From an uncultured Blautia sp. (GTDB lineage Bacteria; Bacillota; Clostridia; Lachnospirales; Lachnospiraceae), in NCBI GenBank assembly GCA_937893675.1, contig CALBGI010000049.1:1-64000 (forward strand): 64,000 nucleotides of DNA, given 5' to 3'. The notes beneath the pieces were generated by a model that worked only from the letters and a program-made list of their open reading frames with translations, had not been told where the DNA came from and did no database searches. Both the position numbers and the translations under genes were made by a program. Shown here piece after piece: positions 44,099-53,260 of this stretch (its first letter is position 1; each line of letters opens with the position of its first letter).

Positions 44099-46750
44099 TC
44101 ACAGACTTAATGTAAAATGATAGTCCCCGGAGCCCAATTCCAGTGTGACTTCGTTTTCGCTAATCCGACAAGGCTGATCTGATTTCAGCACTTCTTTTCC
44201 CTGGAGCCTTACCTCAGCCGTTGTATTGACCGGCACTGTAATATGATATTCCACCTGGTCTGCCTCCCTTTTCCAGCCGCTGACAATTTTCCCATACATA
44301 CTCTCAAAGGAAAACTCTGCAAAATCAAGCTCCTTGCCAAGTTTTGGACAAATTCGGAACTTCCGATAGCCCGGCTCTTCTTCACAGAGCTTCAATCCGG
44401 CAATATCCCGGTAAATCCATTCTGCCACAGAGCCATATGCATAATGATTAAAAGAATTCATTCGGGGATTCCACAAAGTTCCATCCGGCCGTATTCCATC
44501 CAGATGCTCCCACACGGTAGTCGCCCCCTGGGTCACCTGGTATAGCCAAGATGGATACTCCCGTTTAAACAACAATTTGTAGGCAGCCTCTGTCTGCCCG
44601 TATTTAGTAAGAGCATGACAAATATACGGTGTTCCCACAAAACCAGTAATCAAATCATAATTCGTATCTGCCAGCCAGTCTGCCAGTTTTTTCATGTAGC
44701 TTTCTGCCAGTTCCTCTGATACCAGCTGAAATTCTGCCGCCAAAACCAAAGCTGTCTGTGTTTTTACTTTCAGTGTTCCATCATTTTCTATGTATTTTTC
44801 CTGGAAAGCCTGCTTGATCTTTTCATGCAGTTCCCGATAGGCCTCATATTCTTTCTTTCTACCGAGCACCTTTGCACTCTTTGCAAGAATTTCCGCAGAC
44901 TTAGCATAGTAAGCCGTTGCCACATAGTCTACATCTGTAGCGCCAACAAAACTTCCATATGGAGCATCTAGCGCAACCCAGTCGCCTAACTGATGACAGC
45001 CTTCCCAGGTATATTCACATGGACCTTGACTCCGAATAAACTCCACATACCCTTTCATACTGTCAAACTGCTCTTCCAATATCCGCTTATCCCCATATGC
45101 CTGATAAAGACTCCAAGGCACAACTGTTGCACAATCTCCCCAGGCAGCTGCTACCTTATCGCTCTGGCCTGTATACCCGGCCAGGTCATACGCATAGGTA
45201 TCATCATAAACATCCGGCACCACCCAGGGAACTCCTCCATTTGGAAACTGTTCCGCTGCTACATCATGAAGCCACTTACGAAGAAAAAGCGGCGTTTCCA
45301 TCTGCAGAGCTGCTGTTCCGCTGAAAATCTGAATATCACCGGTCCAACCCAGTCTTTCACATCTTTGAGGACAGTCTGTGGGAATATCTACAAAATTCCC
45401 TCGTTGTCCCCAGAGAATGTTTGAAGTAAGCTGCTGCAGATCCGGGTCTGAGCATCGAAAGCTTCCTGTCTGCGCAAGGTCTGAATACAACACGACCCCT
45501 TCAAAACAATCAACTTCAATTTCTCCTGGATACTCTTCTATTTTCACGTAGCGAAAGCCCTGATACGTGAAATGCGGCTCAAACACTACTTCCTTCTCAT
45601 CCTTCAAAACATATTCTATTCTCTGTTTTGCGCCTTTTAAATTATCTGTATAAAAATTTCCATCGGTATCCAGAATTTCTCCATGCCACAAAACAACACG
45701 GTCTCCGGCTTTTCCTTTCACCCGAAAACGAACATGCCCCGTCATATTCTGCCCCATATCCAGAACCTGTTCTCCTTTTGGCGTCACCAGGAGCTGAATT
45801 GGATGAAGAATCAGTTTTTCCCGTACAGGCGGACATTCCTGCGCATGAAGAATTTCTTTTGATACAGCCCCCATAACTCTTACCTGAAACCAATCCTGAA
45901 ACTCGCAGCCATACATGTCAAACCCGATTTCCTTTCTGGCGTCATAAGTCTCTCCATGATAAATCTCAGAATAAAGAATCGTTCCTCTGTAGGACGACTG
46001 CCAGGAGCCATCTGTCAGAATTTTTTCTGTAGTACCATCCTCATAAGTGAGGTGCAATTCCATAATAAGCGCTTCTCTGCCTCCGTAAAGATTCCGTCTG
46101 GAGCGCCAGCCCAATTCTCCTTTGTACCAGCCGCTTCCAATGGAAGCTCCCACTGCATTTCCGCCTTCCCGGATCATATCGGTCACATCATAAATCTGAT
46201 ATAAAGTTCGTTTATTATAAGAAGTCCAGCCCGGTGTCAGGAAGTCTCTTCCAACCTTTTCGCCATTCAGACGCAATTCGTATAGACCTTTAGCTGTCAC
46301 ATAAATTCTTGCTTTTTTTATCTTTTTTTCCACCCGAAATTCTTTGCGCAAAACAGGACAAGCTGTTTTCGGAGCTGTAAAGTCATATTCCGGAGTAATC
46401 CAGTCTGCCTCCCAGTCTTCCCAGCTCATCATTGCTGTCTCGAAGAAGCCGGTTTCACTCCACCCCGATTCTCTTCCGGCCTCATCCCACGCATTGGCTC
46501 TCCAATAGTATTCCGTAAAACTTGTAAGTGCCTCTCCCTGGTATTCTATCTGGATAGATTCTCCCGAATCAATTTTTCCCGTATCCCAAACCAGTTCCTT
46601 AAACATCCTGTCTTTTGAAACCTGAATTTGATATGCGCTTTGAAATGTATTTTGCTCTTTGCAAAACAGTTTCCAGGCAAACCTCGGCGTTTTGCTATCC
46701 AGACCGATCGGATTCTCCTGATATTCCACTGTCAAATTCTGTATTTCCAT
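44099..46750 (-). CDS. GH78 alpha-L-rhamnosidase
   Basis: About 883 residues, cytoplasmic (no signal peptide). N-terminal beta domains (about 1-330) come before an alpha/alpha barrel. The barrel holds the GH78 catalytic block TDCPQRCERLGWTGDIQIF; the general-acid Glu of the QRxER motif is kept. Later blocks are QLGDWVALDAP and ATTVWEHLDGIRPDG, and a C-terminal beta domain closes the protein. It removes rhamnose from flavonoid glycosides, saponins or pectin-derived rhamnogalacturonan pieces brought in by the linked importer. ATG 46750 is preferred over GTG 46771, with AAAAGGAG upstream. Confidence 0.94.
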   Translation of the reverse strand: MEIQNLTVEYQENPIGLDSKTPRFAWKLFCKEQNTFQSAYQIQVSKDRMFKELVWDTGKIDSGESIQIEYQGEALTSFTEYYWRANAWDEAGRESGWSETGFFETAMMSWEDWEADWITPEYDFTAPKTACPVLRKEFRVEKKIKKARIYVTAKGLYELRLNGEKVGRDFLTPGWTSYNKRTLYQIYDVTDMIREGGNAVGASIGSGWYKGELGWRSRRNLYGGREALIMELHLTYEDGTTEKILTDGSWQSSYRGTILYSEIYHGETYDARKEIGFDMYGCEFQDWFQVRVMGAVSKEILHAQECPPVREKLILHPIQLLVTPKGEQVLDMGQNMTGHVRFRVKGKAGDRVVLWHGEILDTDGNFYTDNLKGAKQRIEYVLKDEKEVVFEPHFTYQGFRYVKIEEYPGEIEVDCFEGVVLYSDLAQTGSFRCSDPDLQQLTSNILWGQRGNFVDIPTDCPQRCERLGWTGDIQIFSGTAALQMETPLFLRKWLHDVAAEQFPNGGVPWVVPDVYDDTYAYDLAGYTGQSDKVAAAWGDCATVVPWSLYQAYGDKRILEEQFDSMKGYVEFIRSQGPCEYTWEGCHQLGDWVALDAPYGSFVGATDVDYVATAYYAKSAEILAKSAKVLGRKKEYEAYRELHEKIKQAFQEKYIENDGTLKVKTQTALVLAAEFQLVSEELAESYMKKLADWLADTNYDLITGFVGTPYICHALTKYGQTEAAYKLLFKREYPSWLYQVTQGATTVWEHLDGIRPDGTLWNPRMNSFNHYAYGSVAEWIYRDIAGLKLCEEEPGYRKFRICPKLGKELDFAEFSFESMYGKIVSGWKREADQVEYHITVPVNTTAEVRLQGKEVLKSDQPCRISENEVTLELGSGDYHFTLSL

Positions 46751-46771
46751 CCTTCTCCAACTCCTTTTCAC

Positions 46772-48505
46772 TTATGCTTTATTCAAATCCTGCCAGATCA
46801 CAATTTCCATCTCTGTCCATTCTCCGGGCTCGCTGCGAATAAAAAAACCAGCTCCGGCTCCATAGAGGATTTCCAGCCTTTCTCTGATATTGTCAATTCC
46901 TATTTCGTGACCCTTTCTCTCCTGTTCTCCTTTTGCCTGGCCGTTCATAATTCGATGAATCTTCTGTTGGCTCATCCCGCATCCATCATCTGTCACTCGG
47001 ATATACAGAGCATCTGTCTTCTCCACCTGAATCGTAATCGTTCCTCGAATACTCCCATCTTCCTCATTTGCCAGACCATGGAAAAGGGCATTTTCTACCA
47101 GTGGCTGAATGATATTTTTCGGTATCTTTAAGCCTTTTACCTCTTCCTCGATATCCCATAATACCTCCAATTCACCGCCATACCGGTACTCCTGTATTGT
47201 CAAATACTGCTTTACTGTATCCGTCTCCTGCGCCACCGTATCATAAATTTGAAAATTCTTAATTCTAAGCCTATCTCTTAAGATATTGGCCAAAGCTGCA
47301 GAAACCACCTCTACATCCCTCGTTCTGCCCTGTTTTGCTAAATACTTAATCGTATTCAATGTATTACAGACAAAATGGGGGTTTATCTGGCTGATAAGAA
47401 GCCCAAATTTCATTTCCTGTTCTTCTTCCATTTTTTGTACCAGCTGGCTGAAATAATTCTGAAGCTCCTCACTCATACTGTTAAAGGTCTGACTCAAATA
47501 GCCGATTTCATCATCGCTTTCTACAGGAAGCTTAACTGCAAAATTCTCCGTGATAACCTGATCCATAGCCTCCGTGAGTTGATGTACCGGGCGGGTTACC
47601 CGTTTTACGATATAGACCACAATCAGCAGCGTAGCAATCAGAAGAATAATAGCCATGGACAAGACAATAAGGGTTGTACCCATAATCTTCTCAAAAACAG
47701 AGTGCCATGACACAAATGCAAGAGAACGATAGGAAGAGTTTCCCAGATTACTGGTAAGCAGCACACCTTTCAAATTTTTCTGAACATATTTTTCGTCCCC
47801 ATCAAAATCGTCCAGGAGTTCATCTATCCCCTGCTGCTCTTCCTCAAAAAGAGCCACCCCATCCAATGTCGTCCAATATTGTTCTTCAAATTCACTGTGA
47901 TAATGACTCATGATTCTGCCAAAAACATCTTCATACCGCAAGAAAACAGTCAAGGTAAACTTTCTGTTTTTCATCCGATAGCTTTTGCTGTAAGCAAGCA
48001 GCTTTACTGGATTTTCATTTTGAATAACAGTAATTCCCCTCGAAAATCCACCGCTATAACTTTTCTTCCGAATTCTCGCATACCATTCAGAATCAAGAAG
48101 CTCCTGCTCTTCTGCTTCCAGCTCCAAAATAGAGGTAACTCTGTCATATCCCTCTATATCCAGCACAACATCCTGAATCCCCTGTTTCAAATTTCTGTCG
48201 TTATAAAGCAGTGTCTCCAACTCAAAGCGAACCAGCGCATCCTCCGGCTGATACAGATAGGCGTTCAGCTTGTTCATAAAATCTTCTGAATAGGCAATAT
48301 AATTCGTATATTCTTTTACAGCCCCCAGTGCCGAATCCACCTCGTCCAGAATATATTTGTTCTGGGCATTGTAATTCTCCACCGCATCCCCCTTTAACGG
48401 AGAGATTACCAAAAAGTAACTTAAGATCAGACTGACCGCCAAAACAGTCAGATAAATCTGTAGAACCAGTAAAATCGTTTTATTTTGCAGCTTTGACTCA
48501 CTCAT
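46772..48505 (-). CDS. YesM-type sensor histidine kinase
   Basis: A 577-residue kinase with N-terminal span (about 12-32), an outer sensor domain (35-275), a second span (about 280-300), HAMP (300-355), His_kinase block QINPHFVCNTLNTIKY with the phosphorylated His, and an ATPase domain (VENALFHGL, DDGCGM, GIGIDNIRERL). It should sense the sugar or its loaded binding protein outside and act on the YesN-type regulator, with whose gene it overlaps by four bases. Related pairs lie in the B. subtilis rhamnogalacturonan locus. Confidence 0.93.
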   Translation of the reverse strand: MSESKLQNKTILLVLQIYLTVLAVSLILSYFLVISPLKGDAVENYNAQNKYILDEVDSALGAVKEYTNYIAYSEDFMNKLNAYLYQPEDALVRFELETLLYNDRNLKQGIQDVVLDIEGYDRVTSILELEAEEQELLDSEWYARIRKKSYSGGFSRGITVIQNENPVKLLAYSKSYRMKNRKFTLTVFLRYEDVFGRIMSHYHSEFEEQYWTTLDGVALFEEEQQGIDELLDDFDGDEKYVQKNLKGVLLTSNLGNSSYRSLAFVSWHSVFEKIMGTTLIVLSMAIILLIATLLIVVYIVKRVTRPVHQLTEAMDQVITENFAVKLPVESDDEIGYLSQTFNSMSEELQNYFSQLVQKMEEEQEMKFGLLISQINPHFVCNTLNTIKYLAKQGRTRDVEVVSAALANILRDRLRIKNFQIYDTVAQETDTVKQYLTIQEYRYGGELEVLWDIEEEVKGLKIPKNIIQPLVENALFHGLANEEDGSIRGTITIQVEKTDALYIRVTDDGCGMSQQKIHRIMNGQAKGEQERKGHEIGIDNIRERLEILYGAGAGFFIRSEPGEWTEMEIVIWQDLNKA

Positions 48506-50064
48506 TCGTTCTGATTCCTATTCTTGTACTCTAAAGGAAAACATCCCACTTCTTTATAAAATACATTGCTTAGATACTGGCTGTTGTTATAGCCCACCAT
48601 TTCTGCAATCTCATAAACCTTATATGATGATGTCTTCAATAGCTTTTTTGCTCTGTCAATTCGCACCGCCGTCAGATACTGTATCAAAGTCTTACCCGTC
48701 TCTGACTTAAAAAGCACACTGATACGACTCTCACTGATTTTTAAATGGCTGGCAATATCAGAAACTTTGAGACTTGAATCTCCATAGTGTTCCCGGATGT
48801 ACACCATCGCACGCTCCACCTCCGGTCGGTACCGTTTTTCCTCAGTACCGTTTTCTGCCAGCTTTTCTATTTTTTGATAATACCGACACAGCCACCCTAA
48901 AACTTCCTGAAAATCATAGAGCTCTTCATTCATTGAAGCATTATCTGAAAAAGTAGCGGAATATTTCTTTTCCACCAAAACAAGCGCCTGATAAGCCTGC
49001 TTCATAATCTGCAGGAATACTTTATCCGTATCCTGTTTCAAATAGTAGCAATGATATATTTTCTTTATTTCATCGGGAAATGTTTTTTCCTGTATTGCCG
49101 CAGCCAATACATCTCTTGTAGGATTTTGATTCTCTGCGTCTTCGTTCTTCCACGGATTGATACCTAAACTATAGACTTTTCCGGTTCCAAGATATCTCTT
49201 TGCGGAAAGTATTCCTTTTTCCTGAACTACTTCCTCGTAAATTTCTGCAAATTTCATTGGGTAATCTGATATATAAACGGTGTATCTGCCTTTTCCCTCT
49301 GCATTCAACTCCCTTTTTATTTTTTCAGCCAAGTTAAGATTTTTTTGTTTTTCCTCATACTGACTTTTCCCCTGTTTTTCTAACACCAGCAAAATTCTAT
49401 TTTGAGAAAGAATACTGTGAAGCTTCACCTTTCGCTTACAATCTGCTGCGATTTTCAAACATTGTTCCAAAAATTCCGGCAGATTTTGCTCTTTCCCTTT
49501 CATTTCCCATTTATCATCCAACACAATGGGCAGGTTTTGCTCAATCAACAAATAATCCTGTCTTCCATCCAAAAAATCCTGCAGTGCCTTTTCTTTGTAA
49601 AACTCCCGCACATATTGCTCTCCCATTCGAAAATAATCTAAAATCGCTTTTTGAAAAAGCATCTGGGAAATCCTTGCCTGGTCTAAAATCAGCCCTTTTA
49701 AGGCCTTTAATTTTTCCTCCATGTATGGAGTATCCACCTCATCCTTGATCAGGTAATAGTCCACGCCTATCTGGACTGCCTGTCTTGCATATTCAAACTC
49801 TCCATAAGCAGTCAGCAGCACTACCCGGATATCCTGGGAAATCTTTTTTATTTTTTCACTCAACTCAATACCGCTCATATGAGGCATACTGATATCTGTA
49901 ATAACAAGATGCGGAGAGCACTTACCAATCAGATTCAATGCCTGCTTTCCATTGTAAGCAACCGCCACAATCTCATAGCCTAGATTTTCCCAGTCCACTA
50001 TTTCTTTCATATAGGACACAGCCAACCGGTCATCATCTACAAGCATTACTCTGATTTTTTCCAT
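48502..50064 (-). CDS. YesN-type response regulator with AraC DNA-binding domain
   Basis: A 520-residue regulator. The receiver domain (1-125) has Asp in LVITDISMPHMSG and Lys in YYLIKDEV. A poorly conserved middle (130-400) follows, and two AraC helix-turn-helix motifs close the protein (about 415-515): SLKVSDIASHLKISESRISV and SYKVYEIAEMVGYNNSQYLS. It presumably activates this operon, where it lies downstream of the importer genes. The start follows GGAGAGTACTT. Confidence 0.93.
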   Translation of the reverse strand: MEKIRVMLVDDDRLAVSYMKEIVDWENLGYEIVAVAYNGKQALNLIGKCSPHLVITDISMPHMSGIELSEKIKKISQDIRVVLLTAYGEFEYARQAVQIGVDYYLIKDEVDTPYMEEKLKALKGLILDQARISQMLFQKAILDYFRMGEQYVREFYKEKALQDFLDGRQDYLLIEQNLPIVLDDKWEMKGKEQNLPEFLEQCLKIAADCKRKVKLHSILSQNRILLVLEKQGKSQYEEKQKNLNLAEKIKRELNAEGKGRYTVYISDYPMKFAEIYEEVVQEKGILSAKRYLGTGKVYSLGINPWKNEDAENQNPTRDVLAAAIQEKTFPDEIKKIYHCYYLKQDTDKVFLQIMKQAYQALVLVEKKYSATFSDNASMNEELYDFQEVLGWLCRYYQKIEKLAENGTEEKRYRPEVERAMVYIREHYGDSSLKVSDIASHLKISESRISVLFKSETGKTLIQYLTAVRIDRAKKLLKTSSYKVYEIAEMVGYNNSQYLSNVFYKEVGCFPLEYKNRNQNE

Positions 50065-50087
50065 AAGTACTCTCCGTCTTCGTCTCT

Positions 50088-51056
50088 CTATGCGATAGAT
50101 TTCTTTCTTTTTAGTTTAGCAATCATTTCTCCAATACTTTCTGTATTTGTGGACAAAGATACCACAATTACCAGGAATACCCCCAGTGCAATGTCCTGTG
50201 CCGGCGCCGGAAAGCCAAGAGCTACCAGTCCCGAAAACAGTGTAGATATCATAAAAGCGCCGATAAATATTCCAACAGGAAGACCCACATAGTCCTGCAA
50301 CTGAACTCCCACGATCATAGCCATCAGTGGCTTAAAAGACATGGAAAGGCTTTCCATACTCAGTTTTGCTGACATTGAGGTAGCATAACTCATCTGAATC
50401 ACCGCTGCAATCCCAATAAACACACTGCCCACCACATAGGCTAAAAATTTGGTTCTGTCCACATTAATCCCATTATTCTTTGCGATAATTTCGTCTCCGC
50501 TGATTGCTCTCACATTGTAACAAAACTTTGTTTTATAGTAAATACAGTAGAAGAGCACGGTAGTAACAAGTACCACGATAAGATTATAAGGAATTCCGCC
50601 CAAAATTGCCAATTCTCTATCCAGCTTCAAAAAGCCCATTCCGCCCGTCACCTTTGCGCCGATAACTTCAAAAATCATGGCAATTACCAGCGAAACCACA
50701 ATCGATGGAATTTTAAAATACCGAAATACTACACCGCAGATTCCTCCCAGCAAAACGCTTGAAAAAATCGTCACTGCAACAAAGCCAATAAGACCCATAT
50801 GAAGATTCATAGCAACAATTCCGCCAATCATACTGGATGCAATAATTCTGGAGCCGATACTCAAATCCAGCATTCTCATAGATCTTCCAAACACCATTCC
50901 ATACGCGCATAACAGCGGAATAAACGACTGGATTAAAATAGCTCTTAAAACGATAACTCCGGAAAACCGTTCCCGTGCCGTCACCAGAAACAAAAGATAA
51001 ATCGCTACTGGAAAAAGTATGGAGCCTGCTATTCCTTTCCATTTTTTTCTGTTCAT
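50088..51056 (-). CDS. Ribose-type ABC sugar permease 2
   Basis: A 322-residue RbsC/AraH-type permease with about 8-10 spans. It has the family block VRAISGDEIIAKNNGINVDR near residue 185. The second permease of the importer, it probably pairs with the one at 52286-53245 as a heterodimer with the single ATPase. It is separated from the binding-protein gene by 32 bases with GGGGCAGGTGAAGAA before ATG. Confidence 0.92.
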   Translation of the reverse strand: MNRKKWKGIAGSILFPVAIYLLFLVTARERFSGVIVLRAILIQSFIPLLCAYGMVFGRSMRMLDLSIGSRIIASSMIGGIVAMNLHMGLIGFVAVTIFSSVLLGGICGVVFRYFKIPSIVVSLVIAMIFEVIGAKVTGGMGFLKLDRELAILGGIPYNLIVVLVTTVLFYCIYYKTKFCYNVRAISGDEIIAKNNGINVDRTKFLAYVVGSVFIGIAAVIQMSYATSMSAKLSMESLSMSFKPLMAMIVGVQLQDYVGLPVGIFIGAFMISTLFSGLVALGFPAPAQDIALGVFLVIVVSLSTNTESIGEMIAKLKRKKSIA

Positions 51057-51088
51057 TTCTTCACCTGCCCCTCTTTTATCTCTTTCCT

Positions 51089-52216
51089 CTATTTTTCTAC
51101 TAAATCTTTATGACGTTCCATCACACTGTCAATGGTGTAGTCTTCTGCCACTTTCAAGAAACTGTCCATAGTAACCTCTTCGTTCTCCCACTTAAAGAAC
51201 ATTTCTTTTGTCTCGTCCGGCGTATAGGTGGAAACTCCACTTTCACAATATTTAAAATAGTTTACCACATCTTCTTCGCTTTCCAAAATCATCTGGTTAA
51301 TACGTACAGACTGCGGATCCTCAGACAGCGGCGTTCCCTTAATTTTATTTAATAGCATGGAGGTTGCAAACAGTGGATCGGTTACATTATGTCCTCCGCA
51401 GGCAGCCAGCATATAACCATCAGCAAATGCATCCTGAAGCCCCTGAGGGTAATCAATAATGGTAATTTTTACATCCTGTCTGTCATACTGTTCCAAAACA
51501 CTTGTAATAGCCGGAAGAATGCCCGGTGTAATCGTTCCTGCCGCAATAAAAATCCCATCCACCTCCGGATGCGTAGTCAGTACACTTTCAATAGACTGCG
51601 CCGCATCAGAAGCCTGCGCCGTCGCACGGAACTCATTGATAACCGTCATTCCATATTCTTCACATGCCTGATTCATGCCTTCTTCTCGCTGGGCTCCTGT
51701 GGTATCTCCGAGAGCTGTAGAAAAGAGCACAATATTCTTGCAGCCAGCTTCTCCCATCTTGGCTGTGAGCTGATAGCCGGCCATAATTTCATCTTCATAG
51801 GTGTTTCCAAGATAATATTCCGAGGATTCAATGTCTGCCTTTATATCTTCATCCAAAATAGAACGATAATAGATAGACCAAGGAATCTCTGCTTCTTCAC
51901 ACATCTCTTTAATTCTTGGAAGAACAGAGTCTGCAGCGGGAAGTACTACCAAACCGTCTACTCCTGCAGCAATTAATCTTTCATACGCCTGAATATTTCC
52001 TTCTGGTGTCAGCGCTGTGTTCTCTACCAAAAGTTTTCCGCCTGCTGATTCTACAAGCTCCGTCATATTCTCCATGGTCTGCTGCTGCATCTGGTCAAGT
52101 GTCACCGGAAATCTCATTCCAATAGAAAACTCCTCATCTGCCTGTACGGGAACGCTTCCCATGCACCCTACTGTCATTGCTGCTGCCATCAAACATGCTG
52201 CTAATTTTTTCTTCAT
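51089..52216 (-). CDS. Periplasmic-binding-type sugar receptor (RbsB-like)
   Basis: A 375-residue exported protein with a signal peptide at 1-27. A Cys at 18 (TVGCMG) does not fit a perfect lipobox, so the anchoring mode is uncertain; cleavage after VQA is possible. The mature part is a type-1 two-lobed receptor: GMRFPVTLDQMQQQTMENM, ERLIAAGVDGLVVLPA, SVLTTHPEVDGIFIAAGT and ITIIDYPQGLQDAFADGYML. It delivers a rhamnose-containing or related sugar to the importer. An unusual aromatic/Asp pair at the hinge does not identify the ligand. Confidence 0.93.
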   Translation of the reverse strand: MKKKLAACLMAAAMTVGCMGSVPVQADEEFSIGMRFPVTLDQMQQQTMENMTELVESAGGKLLVENTALTPEGNIQAYERLIAAGVDGLVVLPAADSVLPRIKEMCEEAEIPWSIYYRSILDEDIKADIESSEYYLGNTYEDEIMAGYQLTAKMGEAGCKNIVLFSTALGDTTGAQREEGMNQACEEYGMTVINEFRATAQASDAAQSIESVLTTHPEVDGIFIAAGTITPGILPAITSVLEQYDRQDVKITIIDYPQGLQDAFADGYMLAACGGHNVTDPLFATSMLLNKIKGTPLSEDPQSVRINQMILESEEDVVNYFKYCESGVSTYTPDETKEMFFKWENEEVTMDSFLKVAEDYTIDSVMERHKDLVEK

Positions 52217-52285
52217 TTTTTCATTTCCTCCTTATTCTTGTTGTTTTTTCTTTTTTATAATTGAGGCTAAACCGCCTTTTTTTGT

Positions 52286-53245
52286 TTATACGATAGTTGC
52301 CAAATTTCTGCGGTCAAAAGAGATTGATACAGAAACCAGGAAAATAATTCCTCTTATCAACTGCTGCAGCACCGAATCCAGGCCCCACAGAATCATACCG
52401 TTTGATAAAATCGTCATAATCAGACTGCCAATGATCACACTGCGGAATCTGGCGCTGGAGCCTCCTGAAATCGGCATTCCGCCCAATAACATCGCAAGAA
52501 GCACGTCAAACTCAAAACCAGAGCCCGTATTGGCCGATGCTGAAGCGGCTCGTACCAAATAGAAGAATCCCACCAGACCTGCCACGGCTCCGGCCAGTAT
52601 AAAACAGCCGATTTTGTATCTGTTCACCCTGATTCCGGATTGATAGGACGCCTCTTCTCTTGAGCCAATAGCCTTACAGTACTTTCCAATTCTCGTCTTG
52701 TTATAACAAATACCGCCTACCCCAAAGGCCACTGCCATAAGCGCTACCTTTAAAGACGTGTTTTCCAAAAACATCATACTGGATGGCAAACTTACTGCGC
52801 CGGAAGTAATCAAAGTTCCCTGTATTCCCCGAAAAATGAAGGCCGTAGATAAGGTTGTGATGATAGATGAAACCTTAAACTTCGCATGTATTACACCATT
52901 TAAAAGTCCGCACAAACCACCCACTCCGATTCCTACTATCAGAGAAAGAAACGGATTTTTCCAAGCTGCGAAGCCGGATAACGTTGCCGTCAAGCCCACA
53001 ATTCCTCCCATAGAAAAATCTAGATTTCCCTGTGCCATCAGAAATGAAACGCCTGCCGCTCCCAGAGCAATCGAGAACATGGAGTTCAGCAATGCATCTA
53101 TGTTCATTTTTGACAGCAGCCTGCCGTCACTTACAATCTCGAAGAAAATAATCAAGGCAACAAGTACAATCACCGGAACAGAGGTCAAGAGCATCTGTTT
53201 TCTTTCTTCTTCATTTTCTTTTAATGTGAGTATTTTTTCTTTCAC
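52286..53245 (-). CDS. Ribose-type ABC sugar permease 1
   Basis: A 319-residue RbsC-type permease. Blocks such as MAQGNLDFSMGGIVGLTATL, AIGSREEASYQSGIRVNRYK and LLGGMPISGGSSARFRSVII are the usual conserved parts, and about 8-9 spans are visible. It works with the ATPase encoded 15 bases upstream and with permease 2. The sequence between this gene and the receptor (52217-52285) holds only a ribosome binding site and an AT-rich stretch. Confidence 0.93.
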   Translation of the reverse strand: MKEKILTLKENEEERKQMLLTSVPVIVLVALIIFFEIVSDGRLLSKMNIDALLNSMFSIALGAAGVSFLMAQGNLDFSMGGIVGLTATLSGFAAWKNPFLSLIVGIGVGGLCGLLNGVIHAKFKVSSIITTLSTAFIFRGIQGTLITSGAVSLPSSMMFLENTSLKVALMAVAFGVGGICYNKTRIGKYCKAIGSREEASYQSGIRVNRYKIGCFILAGAVAGLVGFFYLVRAASASANTGSGFEFDVLLAMLLGGMPISGGSSARFRSVIIGSLIMTILSNGMILWGLDSVLQQLIRGIIFLVSVSISFDRRNLATIV

Positions 53246-53260
53246 ATCCCCTCCTCCTTC